A stretch of DNA of 64,000 nt from Brevibacterium sanguinis (GTDB taxonomy: Bacteria > Actinomycetota > Actinomycetes > Actinomycetales > Brevibacteriaceae). The translations under genes were made by a program, and so were the position numbers. The stretch lies in NCBI RefSeq assembly GCF_003315415.1, contig NZ_QNSB01000003.1:1-64000 (forward strand). Direction: 5' to 3'. Under the pieces are notes generated by a model. It worked only from the letters and a program-made list of their open reading frames with translations. It was not told the origin of the DNA and did no database searches. Below are positions 51,080 through 58,830 of this stretch, in pieces; the stretch's first letter is position 1, and the number at the start of each line of letters is the position of its first letter.

Positions 51080-52585
51080 GTGACTGAATCAGATCCCACT
51101 CCCGCATCAGGGGGCACCGCACAGACCGCGAACGAGCACTCCGTCTCGACCGAATCTGCCTCGACGAACCCCGCCACCACCTCGACGACACGCGTCGTGC
51201 GCTCGGCCACGGACGTCAACTCCCTCCTGGCCGAATTCGGCTCGCAGGGCACGAAGACGACCGCCGTGATCATCCTCGCTCTCGGCGGGATCTTCATGGA
51301 CGCCTACGACTTCTCCTCCCTCGCGTTCGGAATCACCGCGATCAAGGAGCAGTTCGGGTTGTCCGGCTTCATGACCGGCCTCGTCAACGCCTCGATCATG
51401 GTCGGCGCCGTCATCGGCGCCCTCTTCGGCGGGTACCTCGTCGACCGGTTCGGCCGCTACAAGCTCTTCATGGCCGACATGGTGTTCTTCGTCGTCGCCG
51501 CGATCGGCTGCGCCCTCGCCCCCGAGGAGTGGACGCTGATCTTCTTCCGCTTCATCATGGGCATCGGCGTCGGCCTCGACCTGCCGGTGGCGATGGCCTT
51601 CCTCGCCGAGTTCTCCAAGCTCAAGGGCAAGGGCAACCGCTCCCAGCGCGTCAACGCGTGGTCGCCGGCCTGGTACATGGCCACCGGCATCGGCTACCTC
51701 ATCGTCCTCGTCTTCTTCGTCTCGCTGCCGTATGACCAGCACGACATCCTCTGGCGCATCGTCGTCGGGTTCGGCGCGGTTCCGGCCGTCATCGTGCTCC
51801 TCGTCCGCCGCCGCTACCTTGCCGAGTCGCCCCAATGGCTGGCCGACCAGGGCGATCTCAAGGGCGCCGTCGACGTCATGCGCTCCCATCACGGTCTCGA
51901 CGTCGAACTCGCCCCCGAGACCGCGGCGCCGGCGTCGGCCGAGCGCGCCGACAAGCGGTGGGCCGTCTTCGCCGAGCTGTTCTCGCCCAAGTACCGCATC
52001 CGCACGATCGTCGCCCTGTGCGTCTCCGTGTTCTCGACCTTCGGCTACAACGCCGTCGCTTACGGCACCCCGCTGATCATCTCGACCCTGTTCCAGCAGG
52101 GACCCTTCGTCACGATCGTGTCGTCGCTCGTCATCAACCTCGGGTTCGGGGCGATCGGCGGTCTGCTCGGCATGTCGATCGTCAACCGCTTCGGCAGCCG
52201 GACGATGACGCTGATCGGATTCTCGATCCAGGCGGCCTCGCTCCTCCTGCTCGCGATCGTCGGCATCCCCTCCGGCGCACTCGTGCTCGTGTCGGTGGCG
52301 ATGCTCGCCGCCTTCGTCTTCGCCCAGGCCGGCGGCCCCGGTGCCAACCTCATGAACTACGCGACCCTGTCCTACCCGACGAGGCTGCGCGGCGTCGGCA
52401 TCGGCTTCAACCAGTCGGTGCTGCGGTCGTTCTCGATCGTCTCGCTCATCATGTTCCCGATCCTCGCCGCCTCGCTGGGCACCGGGGTGTTCTGGATCGT
52501 CGCGTGCGCACCGCTGGCCGGAGCGATCGCCGTCGGACTCATCACGTGGGACCCGACCGCCAAGGACGTCGATGCCGAGGTGTGA
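51080..52585 (+). CDS. MFS transporter, sugar-porter/organic-acid type
   Basis: 501 aa from GTG 51080. After a Ser/Thr-rich cytoplasmic lead of about 70 residues come twelve helices: LALGGIFMDAYDFSSLAFG in helix 1, GGYLVDRFGRYKL and RFIMGIGVGLDLPVAMAFLAEFSKLKGKGNRS. The helix 5 motif PVAMAFLAEFS and YDFSSLAFG place it near the metabolite porters related to sugar and aromatic-acid carriers. A GTG at 51005 is in frame but lies 4 bases after the long hairpin. No clear ribosome site for either. Single gene. Confidence 0.83.
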   Translation: MTESDPTPASGGTAQTANEHSVSTESASTNPATTSTTRVVRSATDVNSLLAEFGSQGTKTTAVIILALGGIFMDAYDFSSLAFGITAIKEQFGLSGFMTGLVNASIMVGAVIGALFGGYLVDRFGRYKLFMADMVFFVVAAIGCALAPEEWTLIFFRFIMGIGVGLDLPVAMAFLAEFSKLKGKGNRSQRVNAWSPAWYMATGIGYLIVLVFFVSLPYDQHDILWRIVVGFGAVPAVIVLLVRRRYLAESPQWLADQGDLKGAVDVMRSHHGLDVELAPETAAPASAERADKRWAVFAELFSPKYRIRTIVALCVSVFSTFGYNAVAYGTPLIISTLFQQGPFVTIVSSLVINLGFGAIGGLLGMSIVNRFGSRTMTLIGFSIQAASLLLLAIVGIPSGALVLVSVAMLAAFVFAQAGGPGANLMNYATLSYPTRLRGVGIGFNQSVLRSFSIVSLIMFPILAASLGTGVFWIVACAPLAGAIAVGLITWDPTAKDVDAEV

Positions 52586-52634
52586 GTCCGCTGAGGTGTG
52601 AGCCTGCCGAGGTGTGAGCCCGCGGAGGTGTGAC
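52577..52634. repeat. 16-bp tandem repeat, 3.6 copies, spanning a stop codon
   Basis: GAGGTGTGAGYCYGCY units start at 52577, 52593, 52609 and 52625. The first unit contains the last codons and TGA of the MFS gene, so the repeats arose by duplication of the gene end; each copy re-creates an in-line GAGGTGTGA. Confidence 0.8.
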
Positions 52635-52672
52635 GATGGAGCCCGCGGAATCCGCGCGGCCCCATCGTCACA
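52629..52672. terminator. Bidirectional terminator between convergent genes
   Basis: Perfect 11-bp stem TGTGACGATGG/CCATCGTCACA (52629-52639 with 52662-52672) with an inner stem CGCGG/CCGCG. It begins in the last unit of the tandem repeat and lies between the MFS gene and the SMP-30-like gene. Confidence 0.7.
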
Positions 52673-52697
52673 TCGGTCGGCGAACCGCTGCGGGACC

Positions 52698-53723
52698 TCA
52701 GTCGGCGAACGGGTCCGTGATCACCTCGAAGGGCCCGGCCGGGGGCGTCTCCCGGAAGTGGGACTCGACGTAGAGCGTCTGTCCGCGCAGCTGCGCCACG
52801 GTCGTCAGCACCCGGTCCGGGTCGGTGTTCTGCTGCCGGGCGGAGCGCACCTGAGACCCGTCGGCGCTGATTCCCAACGTGCTCAGCCTGTGATTGAAGT
52901 TCTGGACCACCTGCAGCGTGGTGCCGCGGAGGAGGAGTCCATCGGCGTTGGTCAGATCGACATCCTGCGTGTCGATGGCGGTGGCCCCACCGGTCCGAGC
53001 GTCGAAGCGCCAGAGCCGGCCGGTGTTGCCCTGCGCGACGACGAACCCGGAACGGTCCTGGCTGAGCACGATACCGCCGAGGTTGAAGCCCGCCTGCCTC
53101 GTGATCGTGCCGGAGGCGTCCGCCCACAGCTCGACGCCGAAGCGCCCGTCTTGGTCATCGGACCCGGCGAGGTCGGCGGAGACGCGGAAGATGCGCGGAT
53201 CGTTGGAGTCGGTGAAGTAGGCGGCTCCGTCGGCCCCGATCGTCACATCGTTGAGGAACACATCGTCGCCGGGGGCCTGGAGAGCAGCGAGCAGCTCGCC
53301 CTCGGGGGAGTAGACCCAGAGATCCGGCGCTCCCGGGTTGGTGATCCCGTTCGGGCCGCCGGCGATGTAGAGGTTGCCGTCCCCGTCGACGGTCATGCCG
53401 CGGGCGGTGAAGCGCCCGTCGGTGCCGTCTCCGGGAAGCCATTCCTCGGTGTCCTCGGTGCCGGAGCGCCCGCGGTGGATCTCCCCACCGGTGGTCTCAC
53501 TGACGTAGAAGGAGCCGGACTTCTCATCGGCGGCGATGCCCTCGAACATCGATCCGCCCTCATCGGCGTCGAGCAGGTAGGTCGAGGCGCGGCCGGAATC
53601 CGGCTGCGCGGCCGCGGACCCGACGGCGCCGGCGGGCGAGGTGATGAGAGTGACGGCGGTCAGGGCGCCGGCGAGGACGGCTCCCGACAGCAGAGTGCTG
53701 GTCACGACGTGGCTGCGATTCAC
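52698..53723 (-). CDS. Secreted SMP-30/gluconolactonase-like beta-propeller protein
   Basis: 341 aa. GTG 53723 has a textbook AAGGAG site; the frame to 53993 is upstream shadow. Signal peptide about 1-40 (LLSGAVLAGALTAVTLITSPAGA) with Ala-x-Ala cleavage. The mature part has propeller blades with FEGIAADEKSGSFYVSETTGGEI, RGMTVDGDGNLYIAGG, FLNDVTIGADGAAYFTDSNDPRIFRV and TNADGLLLRGTTLQVVQN. Exported superoxide-dismutase-like or lactonase activities are known in the fold, but no catalytic assignment is possible here. Confidence 0.87.
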   Translation of the reverse strand: MNRSHVVTSTLLSGAVLAGALTAVTLITSPAGAVGSAAAQPDSGRASTYLLDADEGGSMFEGIAADEKSGSFYVSETTGGEIHRGRSGTEDTEEWLPGDGTDGRFTARGMTVDGDGNLYIAGGPNGITNPGAPDLWVYSPEGELLAALQAPGDDVFLNDVTIGADGAAYFTDSNDPRIFRVSADLAGSDDQDGRFGVELWADASGTITRQAGFNLGGIVLSQDRSGFVVAQGNTGRLWRFDARTGGATAIDTQDVDLTNADGLLLRGTTLQVVQNFNHRLSTLGISADGSQVRSARQQNTDPDRVLTTVAQLRGQTLYVESHFRETPPAGPFEVITDPFAD

Positions 53724-53867
53724 TGAGATCTCCTTGACAGGTGGACGGGCATTCCGATCGGTGGTCCGATCACCACCGATTCTTCTCGCCCTGCGTTCCC
53801 CGCGCGTCTGGCACTCGGCCAGCGGTGAATGGCCGATCGGATGATGCCGGCAGCTCTTCAGCCTCCT

Positions 53868-53873
53868 TATGCT
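53868..53873 (+). promoter_or_regulatory. Possible -10 box, leaderless kinase start
   Basis: TATGCT ends 8 bases before ATG 53882 and no ribosome site is seen, which fits a leaderless transcript. Confidence 0.4.
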
Positions 53874-53881
53874 TGAGTACG

Positions 53882-55126
53882 ATGCCCGCTCTGCTCGCTC
53901 CCGTCCGCCGCCTCGACGTGTGGCTGTTCGTCGTCCTCGTCGTCCTGCTCGCGACGAGCTCCCTGCGCTACATCGTCCGCCATGGACTCTCACCCGTGGG
54001 CGTGCTCATCCTCCTCGGTGCGGCGGCGCTGCTCGCGTGCTCCGCCCTGCGGCCGATCCTGCCGGAGGAACCTGCCTGGCCCCGGGCCTGGGCGCTCACC
54101 CTCGCCCTGCTCGTCGCCTCGCTCACCGTCGCCGCGCCGTCGTTCGCGTGGTGTGCGGTCCCCGTCGCGTTCTCCGTGCTGCGCACCCTGTCCTTCACCT
54201 GGGCGACGGTGTGCGTGAGCGCGCTGATGATCGTCGTCACTGCCTCCTGGCTGCGGATCAGCACCCATCCTGACCCGACCCTTGTCGTCGGTCCCCTCGG
54301 CGTCGCCCTCGTCACCATCATGTCCTTCCGCGCCCTCGATCGGGAGTCGAAGGCGCGGTCCGAGCTCATCGACCGCCTCGTCGCCGCCCAGGACGAGCTC
54401 GCCGCCGAGCAGCGGCGGGCCGGTGCTCTGCGCGAGCGCACCCGCCTGTCCCGGGACATCCACGACTCCATCGGCCAGGACCTCTCGAGCATCCACCTCC
54501 TCCTCCAGGCGGCCGAGCGCAGCTGGGACGCCCGGCCCGACATCGCCCGGTCGAACGTCTCGACCGCGATCGACGCCGCGCGCACCGGCCTCGAGGAGAT
54601 CCGCACGGTCATCCACGACCTCAGCACCGAGGTGCAGAGCGCGGACCTCGTCGACGTCGACGAACTGCGCCGCCGCCTCGGCGATCTCCTCGAGCGCCGG
54701 CACGGCACCGCCGAGGTTCGACTGCGCATCGACGGAGCTCCCGTCATGCTGCCCACCCGGGTCGCGGCCGCGCTCATCGCGAGCACCCGCGGAGCACTGG
54801 CCAACGTCGAGGAGCACGCGGCCGCGTCCCGCGTGATGATCACGCTGACCTTCACCTCCGCCGAGGTCCGCCTCGACATCCGCGACGACGGACGCGGCTT
54901 CGATCCGCGCGTCCTCGCGGCAGGCTCGGCTTCGGCAACGCCGAGGCGGGGGCTGGGCCTGCGGGGCATCCGCGAGCGGGCGGAGGAGCTGGACGGTGGC
55001 GTCGAGGTGGACAGCGAGCCAGGCGATGGGACGATGGTGTCCGTGTGGCTTCCGATCACGGGGACGACGCCGACCGCGGTGCCGGCCGTCGACGAGGCCG
55101 AGGAAATCGGGACGGCGAATGAGTGA
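53882..55126 (+). CDS. Sensor histidine kinase, HisKA_3 type
   Basis: 414 aa. Five helices (about 10-150) with little extracytoplasmic sequence, a coiled linker, the phospho-acceptor helix TRLSRDIHDSIGQDLSSIHL (His about 195), and HATPase_c with LANVEEHAAASRVMI, RDDGRGFDPR and GLGLRGIRERAEELDGG. Signal is probably sensed in the membrane. It ends 9 bases before the response regulator start, one operon. The frame to 53741 overlaps the divergent SMP-30 gene's promoter and is not used. Confidence 0.9.
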   Translation: MPALLAPVRRLDVWLFVVLVVLLATSSLRYIVRHGLSPVGVLILLGAAALLACSALRPILPEEPAWPRAWALTLALLVASLTVAAPSFAWCAVPVAFSVLRTLSFTWATVCVSALMIVVTASWLRISTHPDPTLVVGPLGVALVTIMSFRALDRESKARSELIDRLVAAQDELAAEQRRAGALRERTRLSRDIHDSIGQDLSSIHLLLQAAERSWDARPDIARSNVSTAIDAARTGLEEIRTVIHDLSTEVQSADLVDVDELRRRLGDLLERRHGTAEVRLRIDGAPVMLPTRVAAALIASTRGALANVEEHAAASRVMITLTFTSAEVRLDIRDDGRGFDPRVLAAGSASATPRRGLGLRGIRERAEELDGGVEVDSEPGDGTMVSVWLPITGTTPTAVPAVDEAEEIGTANE

Positions 55127-55135
55127 GGACGGGGA

Positions 55136-55792
55136 ATGACTGCGGACCGGATCCGGATCCTCCTGGTCGACGATCATCCGATCGTGCGCGCAGGATTGGC
55201 GGCGCTCATCAACGGGCACGGGGACATGAGCGTCGTCGCCGAGGCGCAGGACATGGATTCCGCCCTGCGCGCGGTGGCAGGTCACCGGCCCGACGTCGTG
55301 CTCATGGACCTCAATCTCGGCGCGGCAGCGCACTCCGGCGCCGCGATCACCGCCGCCATCTCCGGCGCGGACGCCGCGACCGAACGCCCTCCGCGCGTCC
55401 TCGTGCTCACGACCTATCAGACGGAGTCCGACATCCTCCGCGCCCTCGATTCCGGCGCCAGCGGCTACCTGCTCAAGGACGCTCCGGCCGAGGAGCTCTT
55501 CGCCGCGATCCGAGCCACTGCCCGGGGCGAGACCGTGCTCTCGCCGGCGATCGCCTCGACGCTGGTGCGCCGCAGCTCGCAGCCGGGTCCGACCGTGACG
55601 GAGCGCGAGGTCGAAGTGCTCGAACTCCTCGCCCGAGGTCTGGGGAACAAGGAGCTCGCGAAGGAGATGCTCATCTCCGAGGGCACCGTGAAGGCACATC
55701 TCGCGCACATCTACACGAAGCTCGGCGTGGACACCCGGACCGGTGCCGTGGCCGCTGCGATCGAGCGACGCATCATCCGTCCGCAGGGATGA
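55136..55792 (+). CDS. NarL/LuxR-family response regulator
   Basis: 218 aa. Receiver with acidic pair VDDH, Asp58 (DVVLMDLNLG) and Lys in YLLKDAPAEEL; LuxR helix-turn-helix LTEREVEVLELLARGLGNKELAKEMLISEGTVKAHL is split across about 150-185. GAGGACGGGGA precedes the ATG. Partner of the kinase at 53882. Regulon unknown; the divergent secreted SMP-30-like gene is a neighbour candidate. Confidence 0.93.
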   Translation: MTADRIRILLVDDHPIVRAGLAALINGHGDMSVVAEAQDMDSALRAVAGHRPDVVLMDLNLGAAAHSGAAITAAISGADAATERPPRVLVLTTYQTESDILRALDSGASGYLLKDAPAEELFAAIRATARGETVLSPAIASTLVRRSSQPGPTVTEREVEVLELLARGLGNKELAKEMLISEGTVKAHLAHIYTKLGVDTRTGAVAAAIERRIIRPQG

Positions 55793-55822
55793 GACGGCCT
55801 CAGACGCGCAGGAGATTTCTCG

Positions 55823-56536
55823 TCACGATGGTGATCGGCTGAGGTCGTGATCCGAGTTCGGGGCGGATTGCTCGGCCTCACGCAGGCTCTTCTCGCTGTG
55901 CGCGATGTGCCGCCGCTGACTGGACTCGAGATGATCGAGCACGAGAGCGCTGATCCCGCTGACATCACGCCGGGCGATGGCCTCGCAGAGCCCGGCGTGC
56001 TCCTCGGCGACGTGGGCGAGGTCGTCGTGCTGGCTGAGCAGCCAGCGTTTCCGTGAGCTGAGGAGCCCGCCGATCTCCACGAGGAGCACGTTGCCCGCCA
56101 GCTCGGTGACGATCTCATGGAAGTCCGCGGCGGCGCGGCGCGCACCGATCGCGTCGCCGCGCGCCGCGAACTCACGCCCGCGCGCGACGGCGGCCTCGAG
56201 GTCGGCCAGCCCCTCCCGGGTGTGCCGCTGCGCCGCCAGCTCGAAGGTCATCACCTCGAAGGCCCCGAGGACCTCGTTGAGATCGGCGATGTCGCTTGCC
56301 GTGAACTCACGCACCGTCGACCACGTGTTGGGTCGAGGGCTCACCAGGCCCTCGCCGGCGAGCTGTTTGAGGGCCTCCCGGATGGGCACGCGGCTGACGC
56401 CGAGCTCCCTGGCCAGGTCGCGTTCGACGAGCCTGCTGCCCGGCTTCCGGACACCGTCGATGATCTCATCGCGGAGGATGTCGGTGACGCGGACCGTCTC
56501 CGAACGTGCTGAATCGCTGGTTCTCATCGCAGACAT
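55823..56536 (-). CDS. GntR-family regulator, FCD subgroup
   Basis: 237 aa. GntR winged helix (about 15-80: LRDEIIDGVRKPGSRLVERDLARELGVSR, PIREALKQLAGEGLV) and FCD domain (LNEVLGAFEVMTFELAAQRHT, FHEIVTELAGN, HDDLAHVAEEHAGLCEAIARRD). ATG 56536 or 56527. Divergent from the MFS/racemase-like operon, which is its probable target; likely inducer is a carboxylate imported by that MFS protein. Confidence 0.9.
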   Translation of the reverse strand: MSAMRTSDSARSETVRVTDILRDEIIDGVRKPGSRLVERDLARELGVSRVPIREALKQLAGEGLVSPRPNTWSTVREFTASDIADLNEVLGAFEVMTFELAAQRHTREGLADLEAAVARGREFAARGDAIGARRAAADFHEIVTELAGNVLLVEIGGLLSSRKRWLLSQHDDLAHVAEEHAGLCEAIARRDVSGISALVLDHLESSQRRHIAHSEKSLREAEQSAPNSDHDLSRSPS

Positions 56537-56615
56537 TCTCTCACTCGCCGAGTCCTCACCGAAAGGTCGGGCCTCCGGAACCGCCGGGAGCGATACCGGG
56601 TCAGCAATATTGGAT

Positions 56616-56700
56616 TGGTATACAGTTCCTCGAGCTCAGAACCTGATTATTCTGGGGCCTCTTGACATCTTGTGATTCCGATCATACTTTTGGAATACCA
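56616..56700. promoter_or_regulatory. Promoter and candidate GntR operators of the MFS/racemase operon
   Basis: AT-rich gap. TTGACA (56662-56667) is a perfect -35; a -10 lies in CATACTTT (56683-56690). Candidate operators are TGGTATACA (56616-56624, GTATAC core) and the inverted repeat TGG-AATA-CCA (56691-56700) directly after the -10. The second would block RNA polymerase if bound by the divergent FCD regulator. Confidence 0.55.
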
Positions 56701-56746
56701 TTTCAGTCAACGATGTTGACGCGTTCTCGAAGAGGAGACCTCGGCG

Positions 56747-58174
56747 ATGACCATGTCCCAGCAGTCCGGTCCGTCCACGGGCAGAGTTCCCTTGGCCGAC
56801 CAGATCGAATCAGCCTATGACCGGATCGGGGTGACGGGCGCCCACAAGCATGTCGTGCTCATGATCCTCCTCGGCGTGTTCTTCGACGCCCTCGAACAGA
56901 ACGCGGTCGGCATCACCGGCCCCGTCCTCCAGGAGCAGTGGGGGATCGGAGGCGCCGAGATCGGGTTCCTCAACACGATGACCTTCACCGCCACGGCGCT
57001 CGGGCGGGTCGCGACGGGCCTGATCGTCGACAAGTTCGGCCGGCGCAACATGCTGCTCATCAACCTCATCATCTTCGCCGGCGGGTCTCTGCTCTGCGCT
57101 CTCGCCCCGAACTACGCGGTCCTGGCCATCGGACGCTTCATCGTCGGCTTCGGACTCGGCGGTGAGATCGCCGTCGCCGTGATCATGATGGCCGAGTACT
57201 TCTCGGCGAAGCACCGTGGACCGGCGGTCGGCCTCATCAACATCACCGCTGCGGGCCTGGGCAACATGCTCGCCCCGGCGTTCGGCATCCTCGTCTTCGC
57301 TCTCTTCCCGGGCGATGACCAGTGGCGCTGGGTGTTCGCGCTGCTCTTCCTCCCGGCCCTGATGGTCCTCTGGTTCCGCCGCAATGTTCCCGAGACCCCG
57401 CGCTACCTCGCCGCGAACGGCCGCGTCCACGAGGCGAACATCGTCATCAACCGGTTCGCCCGGGGGCAGCTGCGCGGTCCCATCGAGGCCCCCGAGCAGT
57501 TCCTCACCGAACCCACCGTCGGCGGCATGCCCCTGCCCCTCGAACCCTCCCGCCGGGGACTGTGGAAGATGGTCTTCAACAGGAAGTACCTGCTGCGCAC
57601 CCTCTTCCTCGTCATCGCCGTGGGCATGTCCTACGCCGCGCAGATCTCGATGCTCACCCTGATGCCCTTCATCCTGGTGAGCACCGGCTATGAACTCAAC
57701 CAGAGCCTGTGGTTCACGCTGATCATGCAGTCCGGATCGCTGCTCGGCGCCGTCTCCGCGTCCTACCTGGCCAGCAAGCTGCCGCGCAAGAAGGTGACGA
57801 CGATGGCCGCGACCCTCGGCTGCGCCTCCGGACTGTGCATCGCCTTCCTCGGCTCCGACATCGTCTTCGTCCTCATCTTCGGCGCGCTGTTCAACTTCGC
57901 GATCATCGTGCAGAACACGACGATCTGGCTCTTCGCCCCCGAGCTCTATCCGACCCGCGTCCGAGGTTTCGGCACTTCGATCATCCTTGCCGCAGGCTCG
58001 CTCTCCGGCGGGCTCTTCCCCCTCGTGGCAGGTGCTGTCTTCGATTCGCACGGACTCATCGGGATGTTCAGCGTCCTGGCGGGACTGTTCGTCATCATCG
58101 CGGTCGCGATCCAGTTCCCGCCGGAGACGTTCGGAAAGCCGATGGAGGAAGAGGATCTCGCCGATGTCGTCTGA
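56747..58174 (+). CDS. MFS transporter, sugar-porter-like
   Basis: 475 aa, twelve helices with a sizeable middle loop. Helix 1 FFDALEQNAVGITGPVL, loop GLIVDKFGRRNML, helix 4-5 GRFIVGFGLGGEIAVAVIMMAEYFSAKHRG and NVPETPRYLAANGRVHEA (the PESPRYL motif of sugar-porter-like carriers). GAGGAG before ATG 56747 (MTM). Its last 11 bases overlap the racemase-like gene, so the two are coupled. Probably takes up an organic acid or amino-acid derivative acted on by that enzyme. Confidence 0.88.
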   Translation: MTMSQQSGPSTGRVPLADQIESAYDRIGVTGAHKHVVLMILLGVFFDALEQNAVGITGPVLQEQWGIGGAEIGFLNTMTFTATALGRVATGLIVDKFGRRNMLLINLIIFAGGSLLCALAPNYAVLAIGRFIVGFGLGGEIAVAVIMMAEYFSAKHRGPAVGLINITAAGLGNMLAPAFGILVFALFPGDDQWRWVFALLFLPALMVLWFRRNVPETPRYLAANGRVHEANIVINRFARGQLRGPIEAPEQFLTEPTVGGMPLPLEPSRRGLWKMVFNRKYLLRTLFLVIAVGMSYAAQISMLTLMPFILVSTGYELNQSLWFTLIMQSGSLLGAVSASYLASKLPRKKVTTMAATLGCASGLCIAFLGSDIVFVLIFGALFNFAIIVQNTTIWLFAPELYPTRVRGFGTSIILAAGSLSGGLFPLVAGAVFDSHGLIGMFSVLAGLFVIIAVAIQFPPETFGKPMEEEDLADVV

Positions 58175-58823
58175 GCCTCGAACGATCGCTCTGATCAACC
58201 CGAACACGAATGCCGCCACGACCGACATGATGGTCGACCTGGCCCGGGAGACCCTGCCTGAGTGGAGGGTCGAGGGATACACCGCCCCGTTCGGTCCCCG
58301 GATGATCACCGAGACCGTGGCGCTGGAGGAGTCGGTGGTGCCCGTCGTCCAGCTGGGCCACCAGGTGGCCGAGCACGCCGATGCGATCATCGTCTCCGCC
58401 TTCGGGGACCCGGGCAGGACGGAGCTGGCCGAGGCCCTCACGATCCCGGTCATCGGGATCGGTCAGGCGGCGATCCTCCGGGCCGCCGCCGACGGCCCCT
58501 TCGGGATCGCGACGACGACGCGACTGCTCGCCGATTCGCTGCGTCGCCTCGTCGAGGCCCACGACGGCGAGGAACGGTTCACCGGGATAGAGCTCACTGA
58601 GGCGGACCCGCTCGATCTCGCCGCCGACCCGGACGAGCAGTTCAGGCAGCTGCTGGCCGCGGTCCGGCGTGGCAGCGAGAACGGCGCGGAGTCGATGATC
58701 ATCGGCGGCGGCCCGCTGAGCGCGACGGCCCGGCGCCTTCGGGACGAGGTCGATGTGGGCATCGTCGAACCGATCCCGGCCGCCTGCGAACTGGTGAGCA
58801 GCATGCTTCACCCCGCTGAGTGA
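58164..58823 (+). CDS. Asp/Glu/hydantoin racemase-family protein without catalytic cysteines
   Basis: 219 aa. IALINPNTNAATTDMM at the N-terminus, VSAFGDPGRTELAEAL, FGIATTTRLLADSL and ESMIIGGGPLSATARRL match the hydantoin/aspartate racemase fold (COG4126-like). The two catalytic cysteines of true racemases are absent: the first site reads SAFGDPG and the second GGGPL. The subgroup with these replacements is common but uncharacterised to my knowledge, so racemase activity is doubtful; isomerase or decarboxylase roles are possible. ATG 58164 overlaps the MFS gene by 11 bases; longer frames are shadows. Confidence 0.85.
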   Translation: MSSEPRTIALINPNTNAATTDMMVDLARETLPEWRVEGYTAPFGPRMITETVALEESVVPVVQLGHQVAEHADAIIVSAFGDPGRTELAEALTIPVIGIGQAAILRAAADGPFGIATTTRLLADSLRRLVEAHDGEERFTGIELTEADPLDLAADPDEQFRQLLAAVRRGSENGAESMIIGGGPLSATARRLRDEVDVGIVEPIPAACELVSSMLHPAE

Positions 58824-58830
58824 GACGGGC

